Source of the DNA: Pseudomonas sp. Marseille-Q3773
Lineage (GTDB): Bacteria > Pseudomonadota > Gammaproteobacteria > Pseudomonadales > Pseudomonadaceae
Direction of reading: 5' to 3'
Assembly: GCF_916618955.1 (NCBI RefSeq)
Contig: NZ_OU745390.1
Span: 372,001 to 436,000 of the forward strand
DNA: 64,000 bases
Both the position numbers and the translations under genes were made by a program. Under the pieces are notes generated by a model. The model ran no database searches and was not told the origin of the DNA. It was given only the letters and a program-made list of their open reading frames with translations. This document shows, piece by piece, positions 23,630-32,124 of the stretch; within the stretch, counting starts at the first letter, position 1; the number at the start of each line of letters is the position of its first letter.

Positions 23630-24481
23630 TTACTTGAAGCCTTCGATGATGTAATCGGCCATGCAATCGGTAATCGGCGATGCGCTCTGGGTACTGCGCA
23701 CCAGCATCACATTGGCCACCGGCAATTGCGGCAGCCCTTCGCTTTCGCCCAGTATGCGCAGGTTCCCGCCAATCAGGCTCTGCAACTGCGCCGTTACCGC
23801 CAGCCCGGCCGTGACGATGGCAAAGATCGCTGCCAGGCTCGGGCTGGTATAGGCAACGCGGTAATCGATGCCCTGGGCCTCCAGGGCGTTGCAGGTCCAG
23901 GCCCGGCAGAAACAATCGCTGTTGAACAATGCCAGCGGGATGGGCCGTTGCTCCTGTGGGCAGAACCCCTCGGCGGCAGCCCATGCCAGGCGCTCCTGGC
24001 GCAACAGCTGGCCAATCTCGTTGCCTGGCTCGCGGGTGACGATGGTCAGGTCCAGGTCCTGGCGCAGCATCAGTTGCTTGGACGATTCGCAATGCACCTC
24101 TACCTGCACCAGCGGGTAGGCCTGGGCAAAGCTCGACAGGATGGTCGGCAGAAAGCGCATGGCATAGTCGTCCGGCGTGCCGATCCGCACCATCCCGACC
24201 ATGTGCGGCATGCGCAGGGTATTGAACACTTCGCCGTGCAGTTTGAGGATACGCCGGGCATAGCCCAGCAGCACCTGGCCTTCGGCAGTCAGCCGTACCT
24301 GGCGGCCGTCACGCTCGAACAGCTGCCGCTGCAGGATGTCTTCTTCCAGGCGTTTCATCTGCATGCTCACCGCCGACTGGGTGCGGTTGACCACCTCGCC
24401 GGCGCGGGTGAAGCCGCCTTGCTCGGCGATAGCGACAAAGGTGCGCAGGACGTCGGCGTCGAGGCTCTGGTACTGGGACAT
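23630..24481 (-). CDS. LysR family transcriptional regulator
   Basis: A 283-residue LysR regulator. I chose ATG 24481 (MSQYQSLDADVLRTFVAIAE); the frame extends upstream but into the divergent promoter. The helix-turn-helix is GGFTRAGEVVNRTQSAVSMQ, and the effector domain contains the LysR pattern RIGTPDDYAMRFLPTIL. The NRTQSAVSMQMKRLEE motif is typical of the group with divergent DUF1127 genes in Pseudomonas. It faces such a gene, with 96 bases between the starts. Effector unknown. Confidence 0.85.
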   Translation of the reverse strand: MSQYQSLDADVLRTFVAIAEQGGFTRAGEVVNRTQSAVSMQMKRLEEDILQRQLFERDGRQVRLTAEGQVLLGYARRILKLHGEVFNTLRMPHMVGMVRIGTPDDYAMRFLPTILSSFAQAYPLVQVEVHCESSKQLMLRQDLDLTIVTREPGNEIGQLLRQERLAWAAAEGFCPQEQRPIPLALFNSDCFCRAWTCNALEAQGIDYRVAYTSPSLAAIFAIVTAGLAVTAQLQSLIGGNLRILGESEGLPQLPVANVMLVRSTQSASPITDCMADYIIEGFK

Positions 24482-24577
24482 TGCATCAATCTCCGAGATG
24501 CATGGCATCAGAAACATTCGTTGGATTGATCTTATCCCCGGCGGCAGACTGGAGCCATCAACACGGAGGGCTTCACG

Positions 24578-24796
24578 ATGAAAGGTCATGTCAGCAGCAT
24601 CCAGCAACCTGCCTTTTCCCTGAACCACCTGTTGCATGCCGCCGTACAGCAGATGGCGCGGTGGCTGCAGCTGTACCGTCAGCGCCAGCAGCTGGCCAGC
24701 CTCAGCGATGCGACCCTGCACGACCTGGGGCTGAGCCGGGCCGACATCCAGCAAGAGGCCGAGCGGCATTTCTGGGATGATCCGCTGCGTAAGTAG
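24578..24796 (+). CDS. DUF1127 small protein
   Basis: A 72-residue basic protein behind a strong CGGAGGGC site. The C-terminal 45 residues carry the DUF1127 motif: RWLQLYRQRQQLASLSDATL followed by HDLGLSRADIQQEAERHFW. DUF1127 proteins in other bacteria influence RNA turnover, phosphate or carbon metabolism and stress adaptation. This one is divergent from a LysR regulator, which probably controls it. No signal peptide. Confidence 0.85.
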   Translation: MKGHVSSIQQPAFSLNHLLHAAVQQMARWLQLYRQRQQLASLSDATLHDLGLSRADIQQEAERHFWDDPLRK

Positions 24797-24812
24797 GCCA
24801 GACCGATGCTGG

Positions 24813-24897
24813 TCTCTTCGCGGCCGCGCCCGTTCTCACCGGTATTGCACTGCTCTCGAAGCGTGTGCCGCACCGGTGGGAGCGGGCGAGCCCGCGA
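24813..24897. repeat. degenerate REP pair
   Basis: GCGCCCGTTCTCACCGG (about 24830) and CCGGTGGGAGCGGGCGAGCC (about 24872) are imperfect inverted copies with CCCGCG and CTTCGCGG flanks. It lies between the convergent DUF1127 and aroF genes. Confidence 0.5.
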
Positions 24898-24903
24898 GCG
24901 CTT

Positions 24904-26250
24904 CTAGCGCCGCACCTGCTTCAGGGTTTCGGCGATCAGGAACGCCAGCTCCAGCGACTGGTCTGCGTTCATGCGCGGGTCGCAGTGGGTGTGGTAGCGG
25001 TCCGACAAGGCATCTTCGGTAATCGGTCGGGCACCGCCGATGCATTCAGTCACGTTCTGCCCGGTCATCTCGATGTGGATGCCGCCGGCATGGCTGCCCT
25101 CGGCCTGGTGCACCTGGAAGAACTGCTTGACCTCGTCGAGGATCTGCGCGAAATCACGAGTCTTGTAGCCACTGCTGGCCTTGATGGTATTGCCATGCAT
25201 CGGGTCGGAACTCCACAGCACCTTGCGCCCCTCGCGCTCGACCGTGCGGATCAGCCCCGGCAGGTGGTCGCCGACCTTGCCGGCGCCCATGCGCACGATC
25301 AGGTTCAGGCGCCCGGGGTCGTTGGCCGGGTTCAGCGTGTCGATCAGGCGAATCAGCTCTTCGGGGTTCATGCTCGGGCCAACCTTGACCCCGATCGGGT
25401 TGTGCACGCCGCGCAGGAACTCCACATGGGCACCGTCCAGTTGACGGGTGCGGTCGCCAATCCACAGCATGTGCGCCGAGCAGTCGTAGTAGTCACCGGT
25501 CAGGCTGTCCTGGCGCACGAACGCTTCTTCGTAGTTCAGCAGCAACGCTTCGTGGGCGGTGAAGAAGCTGGTTTCGCGCAGTTGCGGTGCGCTGTCCAGG
25601 CCACAGGCGCGCATGAATGCCAGGGTTTCGTCGATGCGGTTGGCCAGCTGGTGGTACTTGTCCGCCAGCGCCGAGTTGGCGATGAAGTCCAGGTTCCACT
25701 TGTGTACTTGGTGCAGGTCGGCAAACCCGCCCTGGGCGAAGGCGCGCAGCAGGTTGAGGCTGGCGGTGGCTTGATGATAGGCCTGCAGCAGGCGCTCCGG
25801 GTCAGGGATACGGCTCTTGGCGTCGAAACCGATGCCGTTGACGATATCGCCCCGGTAGGCGGGCAGGGTGACGTCGCCGATGGTTTCATCGCCCGAAGAA
25901 CGCGGTTTGGCGAATTGCCCGGCCATGCGCCCGACTTTTACTACCGGACAGCCGGCGGCAAAGGTCATGACGATGGCCATCTGCAACAGTACCTTGAAGG
26001 TGTCGCGGATTTTCGCAGCCGAAAACTCGGCGAAGCTTTCGGCGCAATCGCCGCCCTGCAACAGGAATGCGCGGCCTTCGGTGACTTCGGCAAACTGCCG
26101 GCGCAGCTCGCGCGCCTCGCCCGCGAACACCAGCGGCGGGTAGCTGGCCAGGGTCTGTTCGACTTTCAGCAGGTGCGCCGCATCGGGGTAGGTCGGTTGC
26201 TGCTGGATCGGCAGGGCGCGCCAGCTGTCAGGGCTCCACGGTTGGTTCAT
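24904..26250 (-). CDS. aroF: class II 3-deoxy-7-phosphoheptulonate synthase
   Basis: A 448-residue class II (plant-like) DAHP synthase, catalysing the first step of the shikimate pathway, condensing phosphoenolpyruvate and erythrose 4-phosphate. Signature segments: [27 protein letters not shown] (substrate and metal site Cys absent only in class I), GANY-equivalent [24 protein letters not shown], and SDPMHGNT with [13 protein letters not shown]. aeruginosa has a similar enzyme (PA2843) of the short class II type, lacking the extra helices for aromatic amino-acid inhibition. It is monocistronic and divergent from the spermidine-synthase-like gene. Confidence 0.93.
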   Translation of the reverse strand: MNQPWSPDSWRALPIQQQPTYPDAAHLLKVEQTLASYPPLVFAGEARELRRQFAEVTEGRAFLLQGGDCAESFAEFSAAKIRDTFKVLLQMAIVMTFAAGCPVVKVGRMAGQFAKPRSSGDETIGDVTLPAYRGDIVNGIGFDAKSRIPDPERLLQAYHQATASLNLLRAFAQGGFADLHQVHKWNLDFIANSALADKYHQLANRIDETLAFMRACGLDSAPQLRETSFFTAHEALLLNYEEAFVRQDSLTGDYYDCSAHMLWIGDRTRQLDGAHVEFLRGVHNPIGVKVGPSMNPEELIRLIDTLNPANDPGRLNLIVRMGAGKVGDHLPGLIRTVEREGRKVLWSSDPMHGNTIKASSGYKTRDFAQILDEVKQFFQVHQAEGSHAGGIHIEMTGQNVTECIGGARPITEDALSDRYHTHCDPRMNADQSLELAFLIAETLKQVRR

Positions 26251-26355
26251 CTCGGGCTCGGTCTTGTCAGTTGTAGGCTATGGGCCATGTTAACAGTTGG
26301 CGCTGTGCTTGTTGCATCGGGGGCGTTGGCGGACAATGCGCGTTTTGCGGGTTGG

Positions 26356-27117
26356 ATGGTGAACATGGCGCAACGGGAAGAGCGGCTACTGGCACGGGTG
26401 GAAGATGCCTTTGGCATCATCAGCGTGTACGAAGTGGACGACTACCGCTTTCTGGAGTTCGGTGATGCGATTGAGCAGAGCTGCGTGTTCACTGCCGACC
26501 CGAGCTGGCTGGAGTACGACTATACCCGCGCCATGCTGGTCGGGGCGTTGTGCCATGAGCAACCGGAAAGCGCGCTGTTTCTCGGCCTGGGTGCCGGCAC
26601 GCTGACCCAGGCGTGCATGAAGTTCCTGCCGCTGGACGACATCGAGGCCATCGAGCTGCGCCCGGACGTGCCGCGCCTGGCCATGGAATACCTGGGCCTG
26701 GACGACGACCCGCGGCTGTATGTGCGCATCGGCGATGCCCTGGAGCTGCTGCCCACGGCGGAAAAGGCCGACCTGTTGTTCGTCGACCTGTACACCGACC
26801 ATGGGCCTGGGGTAGGGCACCTGGCATGGAATTTCCTCGAGAACTGCCAGCGGCAGCTCAACCCGGGCGGCTGGCTGGTGATCAACCAGTGGGCTACCGA
26901 TGACGGCAAGCCGCTGGGTGCGGCCTTGCTGCGCGGCTTGTATCACCGGCATTACTGGGAACTGCCGGTGAAGGAGGGCAATGTGATCCTGCTGGTGCCG
27001 GCGGACCTGGAACAGACGCTGGACCTCGGCGGACTGCGGGCACGGGCCGAGGCACTGGCGCCGCGGTTGGGCTACAGCCTGGAAGGGTTGATCGGCGAGA
27101 TTCGCCCGGCTACCTGA
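26356..27117 (+). CDS. spermidine-synthase-like methyltransferase-fold protein
   Basis: A 253-residue soluble protein of the spermidine/spermine synthase superfamily. I chose ATG 26356 (MVNMAQREERLLARVEDAFG); ATG 26365 and 26287 are also in frame. The binding-fold motifs FLGLGAGTLTQAC, IEAIELRPDVPRLA and DLLFVDLYTD correspond to the nucleotide-like site. Catalytic residues of true spermidine synthases (two Asp around the amine site) are only partly conserved, and there is no SpeD-like partner, so the substrate is uncertain. A promoter-like sequence GGCGGACAATGC lies just upstream. It is divergent from aroF. Confidence 0.65.
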   Translation: MVNMAQREERLLARVEDAFGIISVYEVDDYRFLEFGDAIEQSCVFTADPSWLEYDYTRAMLVGALCHEQPESALFLGLGAGTLTQACMKFLPLDDIEAIELRPDVPRLAMEYLGLDDDPRLYVRIGDALELLPTAEKADLLFVDLYTDHGPGVGHLAWNFLENCQRQLNPGGWLVINQWATDDGKPLGAALLRGLYHRHYWELPVKEGNVILLVPADLEQTLDLGGLRARAEALAPRLGYSLEGLIGEIRPAT

Positions 27118-27470
27118 TGGCTGTCGCGGTCGCTTTTGCGCCGACCTGTCAGGGTCCAGAGGATTATCGATTCAGCTCGCGGTAATTGATGGCCCGATAC
27201 TGGCCGCACCTCGCGAAAATTTTCCTCACGTCTTTGCACCATTTCGGGTATAGTACGCGCCGGTCTTTTAGCGGGCCGCAAAATCAGGTGGTGCAAACCC
27301 TCCGAGTCCAGCTTCGGCTGCGCGTCCGCTAGGCGGACTTTCCCACGTTTTCTTTTTCAATCGTTTTCGCAAATCCCCGCCGCCAAAGCTGCCTGGGTGA
27401 CCTGTCGGTCTTTCATGGCTTGTGCAGCTTTGGAGCATGGGTCTTTGCGGATGCACCTAGAGGCAGACCC
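27118..27470. other. 353-base leader region of the DEAD-box helicase gene
   Basis: A TATAGT sequence at 27249-27254 followed by ACGCGCC looks like a -10 box with GC discriminator, although the -35 (near 27226) is weak. If used, it gives a 5' leader of about 210 bases with C-rich, T-rich and AAATCC segments before ATG 27471. No ORF is convincing. Confidence 0.4.
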
Positions 27471-29150
27471 ATGACCCAGGAAACCGGCGGCTTCGCCGCT
27501 CTCGATCTCAATCCGAACATTGTTGCTGCCGTTCTGGCGACCGGCTATGAAGAGCCGTCCGCCATTCAGCAACAATCGATCCCGATCATCCTCGCCGGTC
27601 ACGACATGATCGGCCAGGCGCAGACGGGCACCGGCAAGACCGCTGCCTTCGCCCTGCCGATCCTCAACAAGATCGATGTGAGCAAGCGCGAACCGCAAGC
27701 CCTGATCCTGGCGCCGACCCGTGAGTTGGCGCTGCAAGTTGCTACCGCTTTCGAAACCTACGCCAAGCAGATGCCGGGCGTGAACGTGGTCGCCGTCTAC
27801 GGTGGCGCCCCGATGGGCCCACAGCTGCGAGCGATCCGCAATGGCGCGCAAATCGTCGTCGCCACCCCGGGTCGCCTGTGCGACCACCTGCGCCGTGACG
27901 AGAAGGTGCTGTCCACCGTGCAGTACCTGGTCCTGGACGAAGCCGACGAAATGCTCAAGCTGGGCTTCATGGACGACCTCGAAGTGATCTTCGATGCCAT
28001 CCCGGCCAGCCGTCAGACCGTGCTGTTCTCCGCTACCCTGCCGTCGTCGATCCGCTCGATCGCCGAGCGTCACCTGCGTGAGCCCAAGCACGTCAAGATC
28101 CAGAGCAAGACCCAGACCGTCACCGCGATCGAGCAGGCCCACCTGATGGTCCACGCCGACCAGAAGATCCCGGCTGTGCTGCGTCTGCTGGAAGTGGAAG
28201 AGTTCGACGCGCTGATCGCCTTCGTGCGCACCAAGCAAGCCACCCTGGACCTGGCCGCCGCGCTGGAGGCCAAGGGCTACAAGGCTGCCGCGCTGAACGG
28301 CGACATCGCCCAGAACCAGCGTGAACGCGTCATCGACTCGCTCAAGGATGGCCGCCTGGACATCGTCGTCGCCACCGATGTCGCCGCCCGTGGCCTGGAC
28401 GTACCGCGCATCACCCACGTGTTCAACGTGGACATGCCGTACGACCCGGAATCCTACGTGCACCGTATCGGCCGTACCGGCCGCGCTGGTCGCGATGGCC
28501 GCGCACTGCTGCTGGTCACCCCGCGTGAGCGCCGCATGCTGCAGGTCATCGAGCGTGTTACCGGGCAGAAGGTGGCCGAAGCGCGCCTGCCGAATGCCCA
28601 GGCCGTGCTGGATGCCCGCATCAAGAAGCTGACTTCGAGCCTGGCGCCGCTGGTAGCCGAAGCCGAAGCCACCCACGGTGACCTGTTCGACCGCCTGACC
28701 AACGACCTGGGTTGCAGTGCGCGTGCCCTGGCTGCGGCTCTGCTGCGCAAGGCCACCAATGGCCAGGCGCTGGACCTGGCTGCAGTCGAGCGTGAGCAGC
28801 CGCTGGTGCCGAGCTTTGCCCCGCGTGGCGAGCGCACCGAGCGTGGTGAGCGTGGCGAGCGCCCGGAACGCGGTGACCGCGAGCGCCGTGCGCCGATGCC
28901 GCTGGCCGAAGGCCGCGTGCGTTGCCGTACCGCCCTGGGTGCCCGTGACGGCATAGCAGCCAAGAACCTGCTGGGTGCGATCCTCAACGAGGGTGGTCTG
29001 GCGCGTGACGCCATCGGCCGCATTCAGGTGCGCGACAGCTTCAGCCTGGTCGAGCTGCCGGAAGACGGCCTGGAGAAGCTGCTGTCCAAGCTCAAGGACA
29101 CCCGTGTGGCAGGCAAGCAGCTGAAGCTGCGCCGCTACCGCGAGGATTGA
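27471..29150 (+). CDS. deaD: DEAD-box RNA helicase, CsdA/DeaD-like
   Basis: A 559-residue ATP-dependent RNA helicase. RecA domain 1 has the Q motif (around residue 33), AQTGTGKT (Walker A, 50-57), PTREL, LDEADEM and SAT; domain 2 has FVRTKQ, ATDVAARGLDV and HRIGRTGRAGR. After a disordered Arg/Glu-rich segment (GERTERGERGERPERGDRERR) the last 80 residues are a DbpA-type RNA-binding fold (GARDGIAAKNLLGAI). Such enzymes unwind structured RNA during ribosome assembly, cold shock and degradosome work. The homologous gene of P. aeruginosa sits close to aroF-type and tpm genes. The long leader is a mark of cold-regulated members. Confidence 0.9.
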   Translation: MTQETGGFAALDLNPNIVAAVLATGYEEPSAIQQQSIPIILAGHDMIGQAQTGTGKTAAFALPILNKIDVSKREPQALILAPTRELALQVATAFETYAKQMPGVNVVAVYGGAPMGPQLRAIRNGAQIVVATPGRLCDHLRRDEKVLSTVQYLVLDEADEMLKLGFMDDLEVIFDAIPASRQTVLFSATLPSSIRSIAERHLREPKHVKIQSKTQTVTAIEQAHLMVHADQKIPAVLRLLEVEEFDALIAFVRTKQATLDLAAALEAKGYKAAALNGDIAQNQRERVIDSLKDGRLDIVVATDVAARGLDVPRITHVFNVDMPYDPESYVHRIGRTGRAGRDGRALLLVTPRERRMLQVIERVTGQKVAEARLPNAQAVLDARIKKLTSSLAPLVAEAEATHGDLFDRLTNDLGCSARALAAALLRKATNGQALDLAAVEREQPLVPSFAPRGERTERGERGERPERGDRERRAPMPLAEGRVRCRTALGARDGIAAKNLLGAILNEGGLARDAIGRIQVRDSFSLVELPEDGLEKLLSKLKDTRVAGKQLKLRRYRED

Positions 29151-29163
29151 TCCTGGCGCAATG

Positions 29164-29195
29164 AAAAAATCCCCGGCCCAGGTCGGGGATTTTTT
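29164..29195 (+). terminator. rho-independent terminator of the DEAD-box gene
   Basis: AAAAAATCCCCGGCC...GGTCGGGGATTTTTTT forms an 8-9 base stem with a T tract, about 15 bases past the stop. Confidence 0.9.
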
Positions 29196-29210
29196 TGCCT
29201 GTGCCATCTT

Positions 29211-29301
29211 GGGGCTGCTTTGCAGCCCATCGTGACACAAGGCCTTACGCGGTCCCTGGTGGGAGCGGCCTTGTGTCGCGAAAGGGGCGCAAAGCGCCCC
29301 C
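29211..29301. repeat. REP inverted pair, second sequence type
   Basis: GGGCTGCTTTGCAGCCC, CGTGACACAAGGCCTTAC, then GGAGCGGCCTTGTGTCGCG and GGGGCGCAAAGCGCCCC form imperfect inverted arms. It is the same type as 17668-17786 and lies between the DEAD-box gene and the convergent dioxygenase gene. Confidence 0.7.
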
Positions 29302-29309
29302 GGCTATCT

Positions 29310-30077
29310 TCAGTCGAACCGATAAATGTCCATCCCCAATGCCCCCAGGGTAAACCCTTGGTGCACCACGCCAAATCTGCCCCCCGCCCCAAGGGCAAAG
29401 AACAGCGGCAGGAAATGCTCATCACTGGGGTGATTACGCAGCGCAAACGGCGCCTGCCGTCGGTAGTCCAGCAAAGCCGCCCGGTCATCGGCTTGCAGCT
29501 TCTCCACCACCCAATCCCTGAACGCCAGCGCCCAAGGCTCGATCACCTCCGGCCCGGCATGCCAGTCCAGTTCCCCCAGGTTATGAGTAATGCTGCCCGA
29601 ACCGATCAGCAGCACGCCCTCGTCGCGCAGCCCCGCCAGCGCCTCGCCCACCCGGAGTTGCAATGCCGGCCCCAAAGCACTGGGCAGTGAAACCTGCACC
29701 ACAGGAATGCTCGCATCCGGGTACATCAGCGACAACGGTACCCAGGCGCCGTGGTCGAACGGGCGTTGCGGGTCCAGCCGGGTCGACAGCCCGGCAGCCG
29801 TCAGCAAGGTGCTGACCTGCTCGGCAAGGGCGGGCTTGCCTGGCGCCGGGTACTGCACGGCATACAGGGCCTGCGGGAAACCGTAGAAGTCATGCCAGGT
29901 CTCGGGCCGCTCACTGCCGGTCACCAGCAATTCGCGGCTTTCCCAGTGCGCCGACACCACCACGATCGCTGTTGGCCGCGCCAGGCTGGTGGCCAGGCCG
30001 GCCAGCGCTGGCCCGCTGGCACCAGGCTGCAGGGCAAGCATGGGGGAGCCGTGGGAAATGAACAGGCTGGGCAGCAT
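29310..30077 (-). CDS. class III extradiol dioxygenase (DODA/YgiD type)
   Basis: A 255-residue protein of the LigB-type extradiol ring-cleavage dioxygenases. ATG 30077 (MLPSLFISHGSPML) follows AGGA; a longer frame upstream is possible but unsupported. Metal ligand motifs: H9 in SHGSP, H44 in SAHWES, H167 region SGSITHNL and the C-terminal FGVVHQGFT (approximate positions). Relatives include plant DOPA 4,5-dioxygenase and E. coli YgiD, which cleave DOPA in vitro; the physiological substrate in Pseudomonas is unknown. It is divergent from the TPMT gene 101 bases away. Confidence 0.8.
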   Translation of the reverse strand: MLPSLFISHGSPMLALQPGASGPALAGLATSLARPTAIVVVSAHWESRELLVTGSERPETWHDFYGFPQALYAVQYPAPGKPALAEQVSTLLTAAGLSTRLDPQRPFDHGAWVPLSLMYPDASIPVVQVSLPSALGPALQLRVGEALAGLRDEGVLLIGSGSITHNLGELDWHAGPEVIEPWALAFRDWVVEKLQADDRAALLDYRRQAPFALRNHPSDEHFLPLFFALGAGGRFGVVHQGFTLGALGMDIYRFD

Positions 30078-30178
30078 GGCGAGGTCCTGGAGGTTAAGAT
30101 GCAATCATCTTCGGTCAACTACAGATCGAAATCCAAACCAAGTTTTACCGACCAATCATCGAAAAAACTGGAGTGATC

Positions 30179-30829
30179 ATGGAGCCAGCGTTCTGGCAGC
30201 AGCGGTGGGCCGACAACCAGATCGGTTTTCATCAGGCGCAGGTGAACCCCTACCTGCAAAAGTACTGGGCGCAGCTGCAGCGGCTGCCGGGTAGCCGCGT
30301 GCTGGTGCCGCTGTGCGGCAAGAGCCTGGACCTGGCCTGGCTGGTCGGGCAGGGGCATCGCGTGGTGGGCATCGAACTGTCGCGGCGGGCGGTGGAGGAC
30401 TTCTTCCGCGAACATGGGCTTGATGCCGAGGTGCAGCAGCGCGGGGCGTTCGAGGTCTGGCGCAGTGGCGATCTGGAGCTGTGGTGCGGTGATTTCTTTG
30501 CGCTGCAGCCGGAGGATGTCGGCGACTGTTCAGGGCTGTATGACCGGGCGGCGGTAATTGCGCTGCCGCCGCAGATGCGTGCGCGTTATCTGCAACGCTT
30601 GTCGGCATTGCTGCCGGCGGGGTGTCGCGGGCTGGTGGTAACCCTGGATTATGACCAGGCGCTGCTGGACGGGCCGCCGTTCTCGGTCGGGGACGGAGAG
30701 CTGCGTCAAGGCTTGGCCGGGTGGCAGGTGGACGAGCTGGAGGTTGCAGAGGTCATCGAGCAGAGCCCGAAGTTTGTGCAGGCGGGAATCAGCAGCCTGC
30801 TGGAGAGGGTGTACCAGGTAAGCCGCTGA
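30179..30829 (+). CDS. tpm: thiopurine S-methyltransferase
   Basis: A 216-residue class I SAM-dependent methyltransferase. ATG 30179 is preferred (MEPAFWQQRW), with GGAG 5 bases upstream; a GTG at 30173 is in frame. The TPMT motifs are FWQQRWADNQIGFHQ, RVLVPLCGKSLDLAWL (SAM motif I), VVGIELS and YDRAAVIALP. Bacterial TPMTs also methylate selenium and tellurium compounds, making volatile forms; Pseudomonas tpm was first recognised by tellurite resistance. A terminator follows 28 bases after the stop. Confidence 0.93.
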   Translation: MEPAFWQQRWADNQIGFHQAQVNPYLQKYWAQLQRLPGSRVLVPLCGKSLDLAWLVGQGHRVVGIELSRRAVEDFFREHGLDAEVQQRGAFEVWRSGDLELWCGDFFALQPEDVGDCSGLYDRAAVIALPPQMRARYLQRLSALLPAGCRGLVVTLDYDQALLDGPPFSVGDGELRQGLAGWQVDELEVAEVIEQSPKFVQAGISSLLERVYQVSR

Positions 30830-30857
30830 TTGCCGTGTTGCCGGTGTCGGCGTGCAC

Positions 30858-30884
30858 AAAAAAGGGCGACCGAAGTCGCCCTTT
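30858..30884. terminator. bidirectional terminator between tpm and htpX
   Basis: AAAAAAGGGCGACCGAAGTCGCCCTTT: GGGCGAC and GTCGCCC form a 7-base stem with A/T tracts on both sides, between convergent genes. Confidence 0.8.
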
Positions 30885-30900
30885 CCTGTCACCGGATGGA

Positions 30901-31788
30901 TCAGCCGCGACGGCGCAGGGCCTCGATGCGGTCTTCCAGCGGCGGGTGGCTCATCAGCAGGCCGGCCAGGCCGTGCTTGAGGCCGCCATTGATACCGAAC
31001 GCCTTCAAGGTGTCGGGCATGTGCACGGGCAGGCCTTGCTCCACACGCAGGCGTTGCAAGGCACCAATCATCGCTGCAGTACCGGCCAGCTGCGCACCGG
31101 CCTCGTCGGCGCGGTACTCGCGACGGCGCGAGAACCACATGACGATCATGCTGGCGAGGATGCCAAGGATCAGTTCGGCAACGATGGTCGCGACGTAATA
31201 GGCAATACCCTGGCCTTCTTCGTTCTTGAAGATGACCTTGTCGACGAAGTTGCCGATGATGCGGGCGAAGAACATCACGAAGGTGTTGACCACACCTTGC
31301 ACCAACGCCAGGGTGACCATGTCGCCGTTTGCCACGTGGCCGATCTCGTGGGCCAGTACCGCGCGCACCTCATCGGGCGAGAAGCGCTCCAGCAAACCCT
31401 GCGACACCGCCACCAGCGCGTCGTTGCGGTTCCAGCCGGTGGCGAAGGCGTTGGCCTCGTACGCCGGGAAGATACCCACCTCGGGCATCTTGATACCGGC
31501 CTCGCGGGACAGCTCCTCGACCGTTTGCAGCAACCACTGCTCGTGGCGGGTGCGCGGCTGGCTGATGATCTGGGTGCCGGTGGTCATCTTCGCCATCCAC
31601 TTGGAGATGAACAGCGAGACGAGGGAGCCGGCGAAGCCGAACACGGCGCAGAACACCAGCAGGCTGCTGAGGTTCAGGTCGACCCCGTTGGCGGCCATGA
31701 ACCCGTTGAAACCAAACAGGCTCAGGGTAATGCTTGCAACCAGCACCACCGCGAGGTTGGTGGCTACAAACAACAGAATGCGCATCAT
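30901..31788 (-). CDS. htpX: membrane zinc protease HtpX
   Basis: A 295-residue inner-membrane zinc metalloprotease involved in membrane-protein quality control, acting with FtsH. The M48 active site is [14 protein letters not shown] with a third ligand Glu near [12 protein letters not shown]. Two N-terminal and two central hydrophobic segments match HtpX topology. It is transcribed from a good sigma-70 promoter (31834-31862). The AGGAG ribosome site is 12 bases upstream. Confidence 0.93.
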   Translation of the reverse strand: MMRILLFVATNLAVVLVASITLSLFGFNGFMAANGVDLNLSSLLVFCAVFGFAGSLVSLFISKWMAKMTTGTQIISQPRTRHEQWLLQTVEELSREAGIKMPEVGIFPAYEANAFATGWNRNDALVAVSQGLLERFSPDEVRAVLAHEIGHVANGDMVTLALVQGVVNTFVMFFARIIGNFVDKVIFKNEEGQGIAYYVATIVAELILGILASMIVMWFSRRREYRADEAGAQLAGTAAMIGALQRLRVEQGLPVHMPDTLKAFGINGGLKHGLAGLLMSHPPLEDRIEALRRRG

Positions 31789-31833
31789 GGTTGTTACGTT
31801 CTCCTGACGGATGAATTGTCGCTTACTGCGGGG

Positions 31834-31862
31834 TATATAAGGTGCCGGCCGTGCTGATTCAA
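31834..31862 (-). promoter_or_regulatory. sigma-70 promoter of htpX
   Basis: On the minus strand TTGAAT (complement of 31857-31862), a 17-base spacer and TATATA (31834-31839) precede the htpX start by about 45 bases. No convincing sigma-32 sequence is seen. Confidence 0.6.
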
Positions 31863-32124
31863 TCGGGTGACTATTTCAAACTGTGTACGGCGGAGTATGG
31901 CAGAGGATGGCAGGGGAGCTGTGGGATAGAGCGTTGCAGGATGTAAGAAGCGGCGCATGCCTTGAAATCTCCGGCGGTGCTGAGATCGAGCGCCGCGCGG
32001 GCGGCGCTCGGTCCCCCAGGCAGCGCAAGGCCCAAGCCATGCCCCCAGGCTGCCAACCATGGCGTAACGGGCTAGGCACGCAGGCAACACGCGATCCCGC
32101 CGCCCCCTATCACCCGGTAAAACC
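31863..32124. other. gene-free region after alaA
   Basis: It contains a perfect 9-base GC stem-loop (31988-32009, GAGCGCCGC with GCGGCGCTC) without a T run, and a direct repeat of CCCCCAGGC at about 32013 and 32041. Neither resembles a known RNA. The stem could terminate the alaA transcript. Confidence 0.4.

Noticed and set aside
24865..26355. Continuous plus-strand frame running antisense across aroF into the spermidine-synthase-like gene
   Set aside because: The part before 26356 has no family features and is the shadow of aroF; only the downstream part looks like a protein.
31834..31862. Heat-shock sigma-32 promoter for htpX
   Set aside because: Sequences resembling CTTGAAA and CCCCAT are not correctly spaced; the sigma-70 match is better.
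31988..32009. Perfect 9-base GC stem-loop as a small RNA or riboswitch
   Set aside because: No promoter, T tract or other structural elements support an RNA gene; a transcript-end role is enough.
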